This document shows, piece by piece, positions 43,842 through 55,965 of a DNA stretch of 64,000 nucleotides. The notes below the pieces were generated by a model, which had not been told where the DNA came from, ran no database searches, and was given only the letters and a program-made list of their open reading frames with translations. This DNA comes from Tigriopus japonicus (taxonomy: Eukaryota > Arthropoda > Copepoda > Harpacticoida > Harpacticidae). The translations under genes and the position numbers were made by a program. Each line of letters begins with the position of its first letter. Positions within the stretch are counted from its first letter, which is position 1. The DNA lies in NCBI GenBank assembly GCA_010645155.1, contig CM021318.1:2890095-2954094 (forward strand), in the 5' to 3' direction.

Positions 43842-44079
43842 TTTAAATTACGCCTACTTTTCATTGATAAGAAAATACATAGAACATTAACTTGAACATT
43901 CCATCACACCAAGCTAAAAATCTCCCTTTAATCACCCTATACATTAATTTACTCCTAAGAGTTTTTTTAGGAAATGCAATAACGCATATGACCTAAAAGG
44001 AGTGGCTATGAGCCTTGTTTGGAGGTGCCAGTTATAAAAGTTGGGTTTTGCAGACAAAATTAACCACGAAAAACGTGGT

Positions 44080-44620
44080 GGAATTCGAAGAAGTCATTAA
44101 AGCCAAGTAATAAAATATGGAAAGGAACATTGAGGATCACTCCGGGAAACAGTGAAGTTCTAGATTTATTGAGGCATGAGCCAGAAACAGAAGTCAGAAA
44201 TTTAAGAAGGTCTCCGAGAATACGGAAACCCTTATCCCGGTCCAAGATCAGGCCGTCATGCTTCGGGATACGTATTCTAGATTCGTGGAACGATCTCGCT
44301 CCACAAATACTATCATGTGACAGTTTGAGACAACTCAAGCAACATATTTCTCTACTAGACTAGAACATTTACACCAAGTACCAACTTTAATTTTCGTTGG
44401 TGTGTTACCCATTTGAATCTCCCTTCTACCCTCTCTTATTGCACAATGGGCTCTGAGTTGGAAGAGCGGATCGCTTACGTTGTGGCGCCTTGTCTTTTTT
44501 TGTATTTAATTCTTAACCATTGGATATGAAAATACTCTTAATAACGATGACAAATACTCTTAATGCACCTCAGGGAGTGCTTGAGTTGTCAAAACAATAA
44601 ACAATAATTAGACTGAGAGT
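44080..44620 (+). mobile_element. LINE 3' end fragment
   Basis: A 77-codon frame (44130-44363) reads like the C-terminus of a LINE ORF2: LDLLRHEPETEVRNLRR, FGIRILDSWNDLAPQI, LRQLKQHISLLD. The aspartate after the final LKQHISLL and the WNDLAPQI block match the usual 'fFN.LP..lR...SV..FK..LD' end. AT-rich 3' UTR-like sequence and AATAAA words follow. Confidence 0.6.
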
Positions 44621-45369
44621 ATTGATACTCATAAAAAAGAGGCATTCTGATGCAATTCTTGGATGTCTCTTAATGTTCACGCCTCAGGTTTTTTTTTGGT
44701 TCCGGTTCATGGTTGCGTTGGAAGCTTTTTGAAATGGGTCAAATCATTTCCGATCTGAAATATTTTTACAACACCTGAATTGCATTAAATTGATTGGTAA
44801 GGAATTGTCACCATTTTGAAATTTCCAGAAGATGAGTGTCTATGTTGAAAAAATGAAAAAAAAAAAAAAAACGAGACAATTAGTATTTCAAGCTTTCTAA
44901 ATGTTTTTAAACATGGAAGGGTCAAGTACTTAAATTCAGATCCTGACTTTTTGGATCCAGCTTGTGATGAGCCAATCTCAAAACAAATCTCATCTAATAT
45001 GGCGCCATAACATAAAATCGATCCAAACCATCTCTACATGCACAGATTTGTGGACCATATGAACTTGTGGAGTTAAAGATAGTTTAAAAAATTGTACTGA
45101 ATCACATTGTGTTAAACAGACCAAATATTGATGTATAGCAAAATAAAAAAGACAATCAGTTACAGACTATTACATCACAGGTCTGCGGCTAGCGTAGCTA
45201 GTAGTAGTACTAATGTCCATGGATCGATGCTTGGTCAAGGAAACAATAACCCAAATATTAAATGAACCAATGCAAGTAAGATTGGAACATAAATGAAATA
45301 AAAATTTCGTTCAGTGTTCAATTTCACTCAAAAGCAAGGCATGCGTTTTATTACAGCAGACGCCCCAAT

Positions 45370-46315
45370 GGGATACTCTTAAAAGAGACTAATGCTAAAG
45401 TTGCTTAAAGTCAATCATAGACGGCGCCACATTTGACTGGGCGAGAAGAGAATTTTACTAGGGAAGGCTTGCTATGTTGAAGGTCGTTTTTAGACACTAT
45501 TTCATCGGTTTTTCAAAGATTTTTTTCTTCTAAAAGTTAGAGAAAATAATTTTACTTCACGCTTTTGTCAAATTTTTTTCAATGCAACAAGACAAATTTT
45601 GCTAAAAGCAACTTTTAAGTGTTCTTACAATGTTACATGAGTTGGGAAATTATGTCAGTGCATCAAGCAAAACAAAAACGATATATTCGCAGATTCTTTC
45701 TTCCATGAGCGGGACCCCAAATTCGTTCGGTCCGATTCTTATTAGGATTTAAATCCCGAAATCGACCAATCAACGGTTAAAATTGTTGGAGAGCTGTGAA
45801 AGGTTGCTCCAAGAATGTTGCCGTTTCCTTTGTTTGACTCAGGTCTTTCAATTAGTTTCAGTGACCTCACCACTACGACTTCAAAACTCATCCTTCAATT
45901 TCTCAACAAACAACTATCCGTAATGTGACATTTTTAGCTCAGCTCGACCTTCCAAGTTATATGGAAAAAGTGTAATCCGAGTAAAGATGTGTTGATGCTA
46001 GTTTTCCTAATAGTTCCCCACTTGTTTGTTGTAACAATACTCTATTCACGCAACTACGACGGAAATAAGTTTTTTTTCATATTTTTTAGAAGTGGCATGT
46101 CAATTTTGTGCAAACTTGTCCATTTATTGATCATAATCAACGGTGCGACTATACCTTTTTATCAAATTGATCTAATTTCAAGAGGATAGTTACAATTTGA
46201 GGTTTCTGATTAAGTAAGACTTCCCTGGCAAATTACTCTTTTGACGTGCTAAATGAGGCGACATCTACGTTTGAATTTATACAACTTCAATGCCTGCATC
46301 CAGTAAGAACACACC
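45370..46315. mobile_element. Inverted-repeat element, second copy of the 12511 family
   Basis: The left end (..gctaaagttgcttaaagtcaatcatagacggcgcc) and the right end (gaggcgacatctacgtttga..acaacttcaatgc) are inverted and match both ends of 12511-13370. Interior similarity to that copy is visible for about 200 bp inward from the left. There is no transposase motif. Confidence 0.65.
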
Positions 46316-49300
46316 ATGAATGCCTTCGACAAAAACGCTAGTGGAATGCAAGGATGTTTTTCTTTTTAAAATCAACTCAATTTTCAAGAAACTACACATT
46401 CTGAATTAAATAATTCCAGAATTTGCACAAGCTTTGCCTGATCACCCAAAAAGTTACCTTTCCCTTTATGAGTCTTAGTTAATTTTAATAACGACCGTAA
46501 ACATTCTTTGAATGGATTTGTCATTGACCATTTTTGGATCATCAACTTCAAAATGGACCATTTTTTGCCACATAAATTTCATGGTATCTCGTGAGGTGAG
46601 TTTTTTAAATTTACTAAGTAGCTTGTTCATAAATCGTTACCTCGACGCTTAGAATCAAGGAGTTACATGATAATTGCGGTCGCCCGTAAAGAGAGTTTTT
46701 TTTTGAAGAATTGGTCGCTTGGAGTTAGTTATCTTGGACGAGCAAAGTGAATATATTTGTGGTTTTTATTGTCAAGGAGTCACTGCATCACTGATAAAAG
46801 GTGTTCCTTAAAGGAATACTCTACGGATAAAAGCAAACTTCCTATTTATTTCTATGTTTCTTTGTTTGGGTTTTCTTCTCATTTGTTTGTTTGGGGCAAA
46901 TTTGTATCTTTCCAAGAAAAAGCAGCGTTGTTGTCGGATTTACATGTCTAATTATTTTCCCCATAATAATTGAAGATATTGAAAAGATTGATTATTCCAA
47001 GAGATATGTATGCATATATACCATAAAACTGGACCACTTAATTTTGACCTTAGAAAGGTTTTAGGACCTTAACTTAATTTTTAACAAAGTGCCACTTTTG
47101 CCTGTCCATGTATTTCCGCTCTAAGGACAATATACATGTACAGGTTAAACTCCTTGGCAGGGTGCTTTTTTCAGCCTGCTAGGTCAATATTTGACAAGCC
47201 TAAATTCGGATCAGAATCACTTTTGTTGCGGAAATGATAATCATCATCAAAAAAGTTCGGAAAAAATCATGCTACAACGGCAGTATTGATAGAATATTCA
47301 AATGAAGTAATTTCAATGCCACTCAAGGTCCATTAAGGTCTCCCACTAACATTTTCTTCTTTCTGGCATTTTGAATTGCAAATGTTTAAGCATGAATTCC
47401 AAAAACAGGCAAGCTAAAATTAGAACAATTCGTACGTAAATGAGCCGGCCTGCAGGTAGGTTTCATTTTTCAGCCTGCCTGGCTCACAATTCAGCCGGGG
47501 AGGTTGAAAATTGGCTGGCCTGACATTTTAGCATATCTTTATATGTATCTATGCTCTTGGAGTGGAAATGCAGGGAGAGGCTAAAATGGTAGCCCACTTG
47601 AATTTGAAGCCAGCCAGGCTGAAAAGTGAAGCCTAACTTTGATTTTTTTGCTTTAAATTCACTTGCTTTGCTTGATACCATAATAATTTTACACGTATGT
47701 TTCTACAGAAATATCTGGTGCCTTGTTTTAGTGGAAATATAGTCTTTTTACTCCACCTATTGTATTTTTGAGTCATATGATTGGTTTATATTTCAGGATA
47801 AAATGAACCACCAATAATTATTCAAAATTCGAGCTTAAAACTCAGTGGTAGATCAAATTTCGTGTAAACGGTAATTATATAAACTATATTAATAATTAAC
47901 TCTCTTTACAAGGAATCCCATTCCTTGTAGCGGTATTTAAAAAATCTACCCCCCCCCCAAAAAAAAAAAAAAAATTAATGATTAAATAAATAAAAACATG
48001 AAAACAACTAATCATTATTTGTTGTTCCTTTACTGTATTTTTTCATTCATTTCGAAGAGAGCACACTTTTCATACTCTTTCATGTTATTTGCTGTCTTTT
48101 CAAAACCACTAAAAGGTGTGAAAGCCTTGCAACAAATCTATGTCTCAAAATGAAACGTGAGTTGGAACACATTTCTTGTCGCAATTTGTCATCAAAAACA
48201 TAATTTGCTTCAAAACATGCATAAATTTAGCTGCTCCATTTCTTTTGCATTGATAAATTTGAGCATTAACTAAACACCGTTTAGCCAAAAAATGGCTCCA
48301 CTGATGTTCAAAAGGTAACGTAGAAGTCCCATGCATTTGATAAAAAACGTAACTAAAGACTTTTAGCAAGCTGTCAGGTTAATGACCGCACGTTTTTGAG
48401 CTTTCAATTATAGAATACACCTCTCGTCTGTCTTGGTCGTTCTGCTACCAATTCAAAGACGGCTCGACAACGTGCCTTCCCCAAAGGCAACCATAAAACA
48501 ATTTAGTTAAAATGGATGCAGTTTCAAACTCGCCAAAACCATCGTCTGACTTGCAAAAATACAACCAGCAAGTTAGAAAATCCGGATAATAATGACCACA
48601 AAGTCTCGCAGGCATGGCATGGTAAACTGGGGAAATTTTAACTTCAAGTGGTTGAAACTCTCATTAACTTTAATGGTGACTTACAATTGGTTTGCAGATT
48701 TCACAAAGTGCAAAACGTCTGGTTTGGGATGGATCCTTCCCATGTTAAGTTGTTTCGTCCAAGGTGTCGGACTACTTCTTAGGTAAAAAAACCTGCCCTT
48801 TTTAACAGCGATAAACTTCCGAGTCAAAACTGGCAGCACTCCTGGTTCGAAACACATCACTAATGTATAAGTTTCATTTTACTAAAAGAGAATGGTGTTA
48901 AAATTGGCTGCAATTTCACCTTGACTCATACATTTAAGACACCCTGTCGATTGAGTTTTTGGGACTGTTTGGACTGAAATGAGCATAATGCTCTAAACAG
49001 GGTTGATGAAAGGGTTTGCATCCGGGAATGTGGGACGGGTTCGTTTTGTTTCAAGCAAAAGACTAATGACGGGAATAGAACTAGGAGCGTTACGAATTTT
49101 GACCCTGAAGATTTTGTCTTTTGTCCTTTGAAAAGCCTGGTTATATTGAGTTTTATGACCAAAAAACTTCAATAATGACAAATATGGCAACACTAGGATC
49201 AAAAATCAAGTTGAGTTGGATTTCTTTCAATGCATGATTTGGAAATTTGTATTATATTCTAGGACATGAGAAATTGCAAATGTTCGGTAAAAATATGCCT

Positions 49301-49470
49301 CCAGGTCTGTCTATGTGTTATGAAAAAGTAACTATATCGCATATGGGAGGAAAGAATCAAGGCGTTTATTTTCAGGGAATATTCAAAACATATGAAATAA
49401 TATTGGCAAAATAAAAATGATTTAGAGAAACATATCAAATTGGTTAACCGAAATTGGGATTTTTTTTGAT
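46316..49470. other. Gene-free AT-rich stretch
   Basis: No gene is seen. Notable items are a repeated 'ggctgaaaa / ttttcagcctgc' word with palindromic character at about 47450-47640 and again at 47165, and a homopolymer junction of about nine C followed by about fifteen A at 47951-47976. Confidence 0.5.
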
Positions 49471-49477
49471 TCTGTCC

Positions 49478-49946
49478 AAGAAGCACGGAAATCATGGAGT
49501 GGGAGGCTAGCAATGAGAATTATGATTTCCAGCAGAAACGAACCATTTACGTTCTTCTGCAAATGAGACCTGGCTTGCATTGAGAAGAACACGTCTTTCA
49601 AATTTCAGCCCAATCGAATGCCGGAGTGAACAGTTATGCCTTCTCAAACTTATGTATTGAAGAGAGCATAGAATGAATGAACTCGCCCTTTTGTGGTAAA
49701 ACGATTACCACAAAAGGGCCAGTTCATTCATTCTCGGTAGGATTTGCTTTGAACTTTGAGTGAGCATAACTTTTGTCTCCGACGTTCGATTGAGCTGAAA
49801 ATTAAAATACGTATTCTTGTCAACATATGCAAGGTCTCATTTGCAGAAGAACGTAATTGAATTACGTTCTTCAACAATAAATTGTTCTCACTGGAAATCA
49901 TTATTCTCATTGCTAGCCTCCGACTCCATGATTCCAGTGCTTCTTG
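49478..49946. repeat. Foldback element, GAATGAATGAACT family, copy 2
   Basis: The outer ends (caagaagcacggaaatcatg and catgattccagtgcttcttg) and the inner arms (gaatgaatgaactcgccctt .. aagggccagttcattcattc) are inverted about a centre near 49700. Inner arms of about 30 bp are perfect but for one base. It matches 14502-15105 in both arms (for example gagcataacttttgtctcc). Confidence 0.85.
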
Positions 49947-50009
49947 TTCTGTCCTAAGATTCCGCCACATATAGTAACTCTCTCCAAAGTGGAGATGATT
50001 CCAACCCTG

Positions 50010-50069
50010 GGGTCCGTATTCTCAACTAGTACACTTCAAGCACCAAGTACGAGTTGAGAATACGGACCC
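50010..50069. repeat. 60-bp hairpin element, GTCCGTATTCTCAACT family
   Basis: GGGTCCGTATTCTCAACT and its exact inverse AGTTGAGAATACGGACCC flank a 24-base loop with caagtac words. A longer, diverged member lies at 50383-50491 (ggggcccgcattcttaattc .. gaattgagaatacggtctc). Confidence 0.85.
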
Positions 50070-50382
50070 TTATCACGAACAGGATCACAGAGGGTCCACT
50101 TAACACAGAAAAAATAATAATTGCCGTCTGACAACCGTCAGCCCTTCGCCTCTTGTGGCTTTCAGACGGCCGAAGTGAAAAGATCCTAGACACTTTATGG
50201 CACATTTCATGGCTTCAAACCTCATTACTTGACTTGAGCTTCCTGAGGGAAATATTTATTGCGTTGCAAATTTGAAAATCCCGTTTATTCTGGATATCTG
50301 GATATCTGCAAATCCGCAAGTTTTCCGCATATTTCACTTTCCACAAGCAAGCACAATATTTCTAAACTGGATGTTGGTACTG

Positions 50383-50491
50383 GGGCCCGCATTCTTAATT
50401 CATACTTCTTTCTTGCAATTTTACCTTAAGTACCAAGTAATTGCTAATTAGTTGGACTTCAAGTGCCAAGTACGAATTGAGAATACGGTCT
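50383..50491. repeat. Hairpin element, second member of the 50010 family
   Basis: The ends gcccgcattcttaattc / gaattgagaatacggtc are imperfectly inverted, with the same 'acttcaagtgccaagtacga' inside as at 50010-50069. It has no coding capacity. Confidence 0.7.
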
Positions 50492-52311
50492 CTGGTAGAA
50501 CGAAACATGTTCAGGGGTCATAAAAGCCCGAGAGGCAATCTTGAACTTCTGATGTTCCATAGTACATTTTGGTTGTATCCTAGTACGTTGCGAATTTTCA
50601 TGGTACAATTTGTGTGTGAATAACTTGGATATTATCGGGACACAAATTTAAATCATGTTATGCGTACAAAGGTGAAGCAAAGAAAGATGCTCGTTCTGCT
50701 TTACCACACTTAATAATGCTATGTATTATTAACACGGTTGCACATTTCATGAAAATGCATTTTATTTCACATTTCCAATTCTTTGCATTTTTTATTATTT
50801 TGGTTAATATGCGTTTTGTGACCTTATTATCCAAATTTGGTGCATTTTTTCAGGATTTTTTTCTCTTTTATTTGCACTTTTGGCCTTGTTGAAGTAATAT
50901 CGTGCTTAAAGAACATTAACATTTTCTTTCCTTTGACATTTTTCACCAAATTTAACAACTTGTCTTTTTCCCCTTGGGGTGCTTGGCTCAAATTGTTTTT
51001 CAGTTTAGGTTTTCATGAACAATCACATCTATTCACTCCTCAAGTGCAATTCCTTGATTGGATGAAAGATATATTACAAGCAAGAAGGAGAAGATTTTTT
51101 GATTTCCATGTTGGAAAACTTGTAGCTTTCAAGGTTTAAGATTTCTCATAACAACAATACACTAACAATAATGTACGAGAAATATACAACCATATTTTAA
51201 TTTGATATTTTCAAATGAAAAACCAAGAGCTTTGATTTTTCTTATGGTCTCTATGGGCCTAAATTTTAAATTTTTCAACAAATGATATTTAATTTAGTCC
51301 ACATGTTGCTCAACTGTGCGCTCTTTTCACATTTTCTTTTGCATTTTTTGGCGTTTTTATTTGCATTATTTGTGCAACCCTTATTATTAGCAATGGAACG
51401 TAAGCGATTTCGGCCGAAACTCTCGCCGAAATTTCGTGTTTACCGAAAGAACTTATACACATTAACGCATGGAGTTTGACAACAAAATCGAAGATTTTTT
51501 AATCAAAGACTGGCTCAATTTTTAACTGGGCGACTACCCATCTTTGAACACTTGACCAATATAAAGTTGTACGTAAGTAAATGATGCGCGCGTTACGCTT
51601 TTTAGTTGGATCGTTTCGGTTTCGGTTTCGGTTTGAGCCTTTTTGGTCCATCACTGTAGATGATTGAAACTCAACAATTCCTTTTGACCACAAAACCACC
51701 CATTTTTAATAGTCCTGCTTTCATTACCTTTACCTTTATTTCGACAAATAATCACAAAACATTTAATAAATAGGTATACAACCCTCACATGGCAATTTCA
51801 GGCAATGAAAATGCTATTTGGCTTCAAGTAGGGTTGTTCACCCAAGAACGGCTGAAATTTGCATGACGAATCCTTTGATTGTCATTAATTGATTTGAAAG
51901 CCATGAGTAAGTCGTTGCAGTCTTTGGAGACTTCGCGAAAGTCTTTGATGGCCTTTTGCTAGAACGAAGATTAGACAGTTTTTGCTTAAATTTTTAAAAA
52001 CCTATTTTAGGCTGTTGAGCCCGAAGTACCTTTTTGAGAATTTTAAAACTTTTTAACCACTTTCTGGAAAATAATAAAATCGGTTTTTTGTGTCTTGCGG
52101 CCTCGAAAGAAATTATTTTCCCAATTTAAATCCGACCTGAAAATCACAAACAGCACATTACCGATTGAAAAAAGAACAAAGGGAAAAGATTTAACCATAA
52201 AAGTGGCTATTGGATGAGTAAACTCGGACAAACTCAACTGGCGATTTGGGGGCCAACTGGCTAGGGATGGATCTGAATTTGGATTTGGGAGTTTCATGTT
52301 TCAATACTTTT

Positions 52312-52467
52312 TATGCACCTGCAAAGGAAGGGAGTAATGGCCGAAATCCGGCGGAGGAAGTTTCATTTTATTGGCGACCCGAGGGCGTCAGCCCGAGGGG
52401 CGTCAATTAAAATGAAACGAGTGATGTCGGATCTTGACCATTCCTCCCTTCATTTGTGGGTGCATAT
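52312..52467. repeat. Hairpin element (about 155 bp)
   Basis: The left arm atgcacctgcaaaggaaggg..ggaagtttcattttaattg-like is mirrored by ttaaaatgaaac..cctcccttcatttgtgggtgcat. The apex carries the repeated words gacccgagggcgtc and gcccgaggggcgtc and is unusually GC-rich for this window. It is a MITE-like hairpin. Confidence 0.8.
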
Positions 52468-52673
52468 GGTATTTTGTTGATCAACTTATCCTTTTTGGGA
52501 CTTCCGTTTCGATTTTTTCAACCCTGAAAATTAGTTCAACCATGGACATTCGTACTATCTGACCTGCATGCATTGCCTGCTCAATTAGGAGCTTTGTTCA
52601 CCTCCCGTCAGTCCATCATCAGTTCGTGTGTTGGCTACTCATTGCCTTGGTAAAAAAGCCTACCACGAATTCC

Positions 52674-53588
52674 CAGGGTTGCCAGGTGGCCGAATCCTCG
52701 GCCACTTTTGCCAAAAGTGGCCGAATTTGAAACCCGGTGATCGAAAGAGAAAGATTCTCTCGGCCACTTCTAAAAGTGGCCGAAAGTGGCCGAATAAAAA
52801 ATGAAGAAAAAAATTAAATTAAATTAAAAAATGAAGCCTGCATTGGTCTGAAATCTCACTATTTTTGAACGTGCCATGTTTTACCTCCCAGAGCATAGAC
52901 ATCTAGGTATATATATAGTTTTGAAACATCTACTGTAGTTTGTGTCCAAAAACTGGGCACTTGCAAATCCTGATAAAATGGTCAATTTTTTAATCAGAAA
53001 CACCCTTAGTAGAAATTTTAGGTTGATGTGACTTCCGTTTTTGATTTTAAACCCTCTTTCTGAAGAAACTTTTGGTTTCATTTGGTTACTCAAATCATCA
53101 ATCATTGCTAAACTTATTAAAACATGGACCAGTCAAACTCACACAGTCAAGTATTTGATAAATAAATTCTCTTATTTATCTAGATTTGAAACATACCTCA
53201 TTGTGTTTGCAAATTTCTATGCCGATTGAATAACATTGGGTATCTTTACTTGGAAATGTTGGTATTAGGAATGTTATTTAGGAGGCTGGGCCAAATGTTG
53301 ATTGAGGAAATTGAAATTTGCTTCATTGTGAAACAACTTTTCTTAGACTATTGTTTTCCATTTTTGGTGTTAAATTGAATGCCTGAATTTTTNNNNNNNN
53401 NNNNNNNNNNNNNNNNNNNNNNNNNNNNNNNNNNNNNNNNNNNNNNNNNNNNNNNNNNNNNNNNNNNNNNNNNNNNNNNNNNNNNNNNNNNNNNNNNNNN
53501 TGGCCGAAGGCTTCAAAAAAGTAGCCGAAAGTGGCTGAATTTCAAAGCAAAAGTGGCCGAGAGGCTTCCCTAGAACCTGGCAACCCTG
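52674..53588. mobile_element. hAT-like element, CAGGGTTGCCAGG family, containing the assembly gap
   Basis: CAGGGTTGCCAGGT at the left and ACCTGGCAACCCTG at the right are inverted and flanked by a perfect 8-bp duplication, cgaattcc at 52666-52673 and 53589-53596. CAGNG ends with an 8-bp duplication fit hAT. Both sub-terminal regions are rich in 'aagtggccga' words. About 915 bp, including 108 Ns. I see no transposase in the visible part. Confidence 0.88.
53393..53500. other. Assembly gap (108 N)
   Basis: Unknown bases. The gap falls next to repeated 'gtggccga' words, so it probably reflects repeat collapse. Confidence 0.99.
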
Positions 53589-55449
53589 CGAATTCCACAT
53601 TGAATCATTCCTCGTCAATGAGACATTTACAAAGTATTGTGCGTATGATGTGAACTTTCAGCAAAATAGTCGAGATGTAGAGCAATGAATTGATTCGTAG
53701 GGCAGTAAAGTGATTTGTAGGGTAGTAAAGTGATTTGTAGGGCAATAAAGTAGGTTGCAGGTACGTAATATTTTGGACTTACTAACCTCCTTGGGCTTGG
53801 AGGAAGTCTCATAAAAGTACAAGGCGGTCAATAAAATTAGTTACATGTGGGAAAAATTCTTGTTTTGATCGATTGTCAAAGCGAAGATAATTTTGAGTAA
53901 GTTTTTTAAAGTGTTGGTCTTGACTCTGACATATCTTGAGCCATTTTGGACCCAGAATCCCCAACTGAATTTTCCCGATTACACACATCCATTGATAAAA
54001 AGAAATGAGTATAAGTAATAAAAACACATTATCAGAGCCTTTAATCCAGAGTTAAATTTAAGATTGGATTTGACGCTTAATCAGCAGGGCAAGGTTTTTT
54101 CTTATGGAGCAAAGTTACAAAAGCTTCACACCAAGGAGGCCTTACTCCTTGAAATGTCTAGAATTTGTGCACTGCAAAAAAAACATGCCTGGCGCGGCCC
54201 TATTCATCACGGAAAGAGAGCAAATGTTAGGGTTAAAGGCTCATTAAGTGCCAAATATGGACATGTTTCGGTGTGGTACCAAGATTGATTTTTGGTTCCC
54301 TCTTCTTTAAGGTCTTCTTGCTCCCCTGCAAAAAAATCCCAGTATCTTTTCAGCTGGCGCGAAACTACTTTAAAGATTGAATGATCAAAATGTGAGTAGT
54401 TTGATACTGGAAAAAACGGAAATGGCTGAATAACAAAAAAAACACAAAGATAAAAAAGACGCGGCGGATGCCAATTCTATTATACATCTGTTTTTATTCC
54501 CTTCGCCTTTTTTTCGAATTAACCAAAATTTCGGGAGGGAGCAAAAAGTCAGGGTCACCAACACTCTATTTTCAAAAATGGCCCTTCCCGGGAAATGCGT
54601 CGTCGCTTAAATATTGAACCAAGGAGAAAATGCTTTTTTTGGCTCGTTATACCAAATACATGGCAAATCATAGGCAATGAATTAGTTTTCAATCACAAGA
54701 TATTGACGATGCAGTTGTATGTTCCGTTTCTTATAGAATATCCGATTAAAGGTAAAAGTTTTTCGGCACCAACTTTTGGGGTTATTACTCGTCCTACAGA
54801 AAATAACAATTCATAGAATTAAAAATGCAACGCCTACTTTGTGCCTTATATATTGGGCATTTCTTCCATTTCTCACCTCCGCCCAAACCAGCTCCTTGCC
54901 TTGCTTTTTCGCAAGCCTAAATGTTGGAATGAACGCGAAATATTGAAAACCCAAACAAAATTTTGAAAAAGTCAAAAGGAATACATTAACTTATAGAATA
55001 AAGGCATTAGCGTTAGAAAGTGCAATTAGAAATAGATATACTAGTTTTCTGATTAAAAATGTGTTTACTACAGGCCTGTGCAAGCAAACAAACAAACGGT
55101 AAAATGTTACATAGTATGAAACCAACCATTCAGTGTTATCATGGAAGTATAGATATCTATGAATATATGAATCTATGAACATTTTTTAAGATCCAAAAGG
55201 AATATAACCTATGGGTAATTGACAGGAGGCATCCTAGCTATATGCATACATTCAAACATTTATAAAAGTCTCCCAAGCAACCAAATATGGTCTTCCGCAA
55301 AAGATTGTAGAAGCATGTTACACACCAATCAAACTTTAACCCATCATTTCTTTTGAGAAAGAACTTCTCATAAAGGCATGGATATAAAAGGACCTATAAC
55401 TTTTATAGTGTTTCCACTTCAAATTTGGTTCCCCCAAAAAATACATTTG

Positions 55450-55965
55450 TTTTGATGGTTGGGGATTTTTTATTACCGTGACAAGGAATGCCATTCTCTG
55501 TAAAAAATAATCATAATATAATTTATAAAATTAAAATTTGTCCGACATTGGGTTTACCAACGAGTTATTGTTGGCAGATCCGTACAACCCTTGAATAGTG
55601 GGTTGATCAGGAATAGTCTTTAGTAATTTGTTCAATCCTGCCTAGAATGGTGTTAGAGGATCAGCTTCTATATATTCCCAACGAAGACTAATGGGCAACA
55701 AATTGAACAATAAAGGAGCACGATCAAGAAGAGAGGAGGACTTCATTGTTCAAACTAGCCTTGATTCCCGTAGGATTTGGAAGCACTCTCAGAGCACAAG
55801 TAAAACCTCTTTGATCGCTACAGCTGACCTCAAATCCTGGGTTGAGACAGAGCCCATGAATGCTCTTGAAAATATACAGTATTAGATACCTTTCATGCCT
55901 TCTCTGAGTACTACACAGTCCTAACTTCTGGAGGCTCTCCCAATAGTGTCGAAAAAAGCGACCTC
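55450..55965 (-). mobile_element. LINE ORF2 C-terminal fragment (degenerate)
   Basis: The minus strand reads, across frame shifts, YWESLQKLGLCSTQRRHERY, IFKSIHGLCLNPGFEV, FNLLP, then KTIPDQPTIQGLYGSANNNS. This is the typical tail of jockey/CR1-like ORF2, with a 'pW..Lq.l.l.S.qRRrERY' block and a 'LD.fL..iPDqP' end. An apparent 64-codon plus-strand frame here is an antisense shadow. Confidence 0.75.

Noticed and set aside
55691..55885. Plus-strand 64-residue gene
   Set aside because: It is antisense to a degenerate LINE C-terminus readable on the minus strand.
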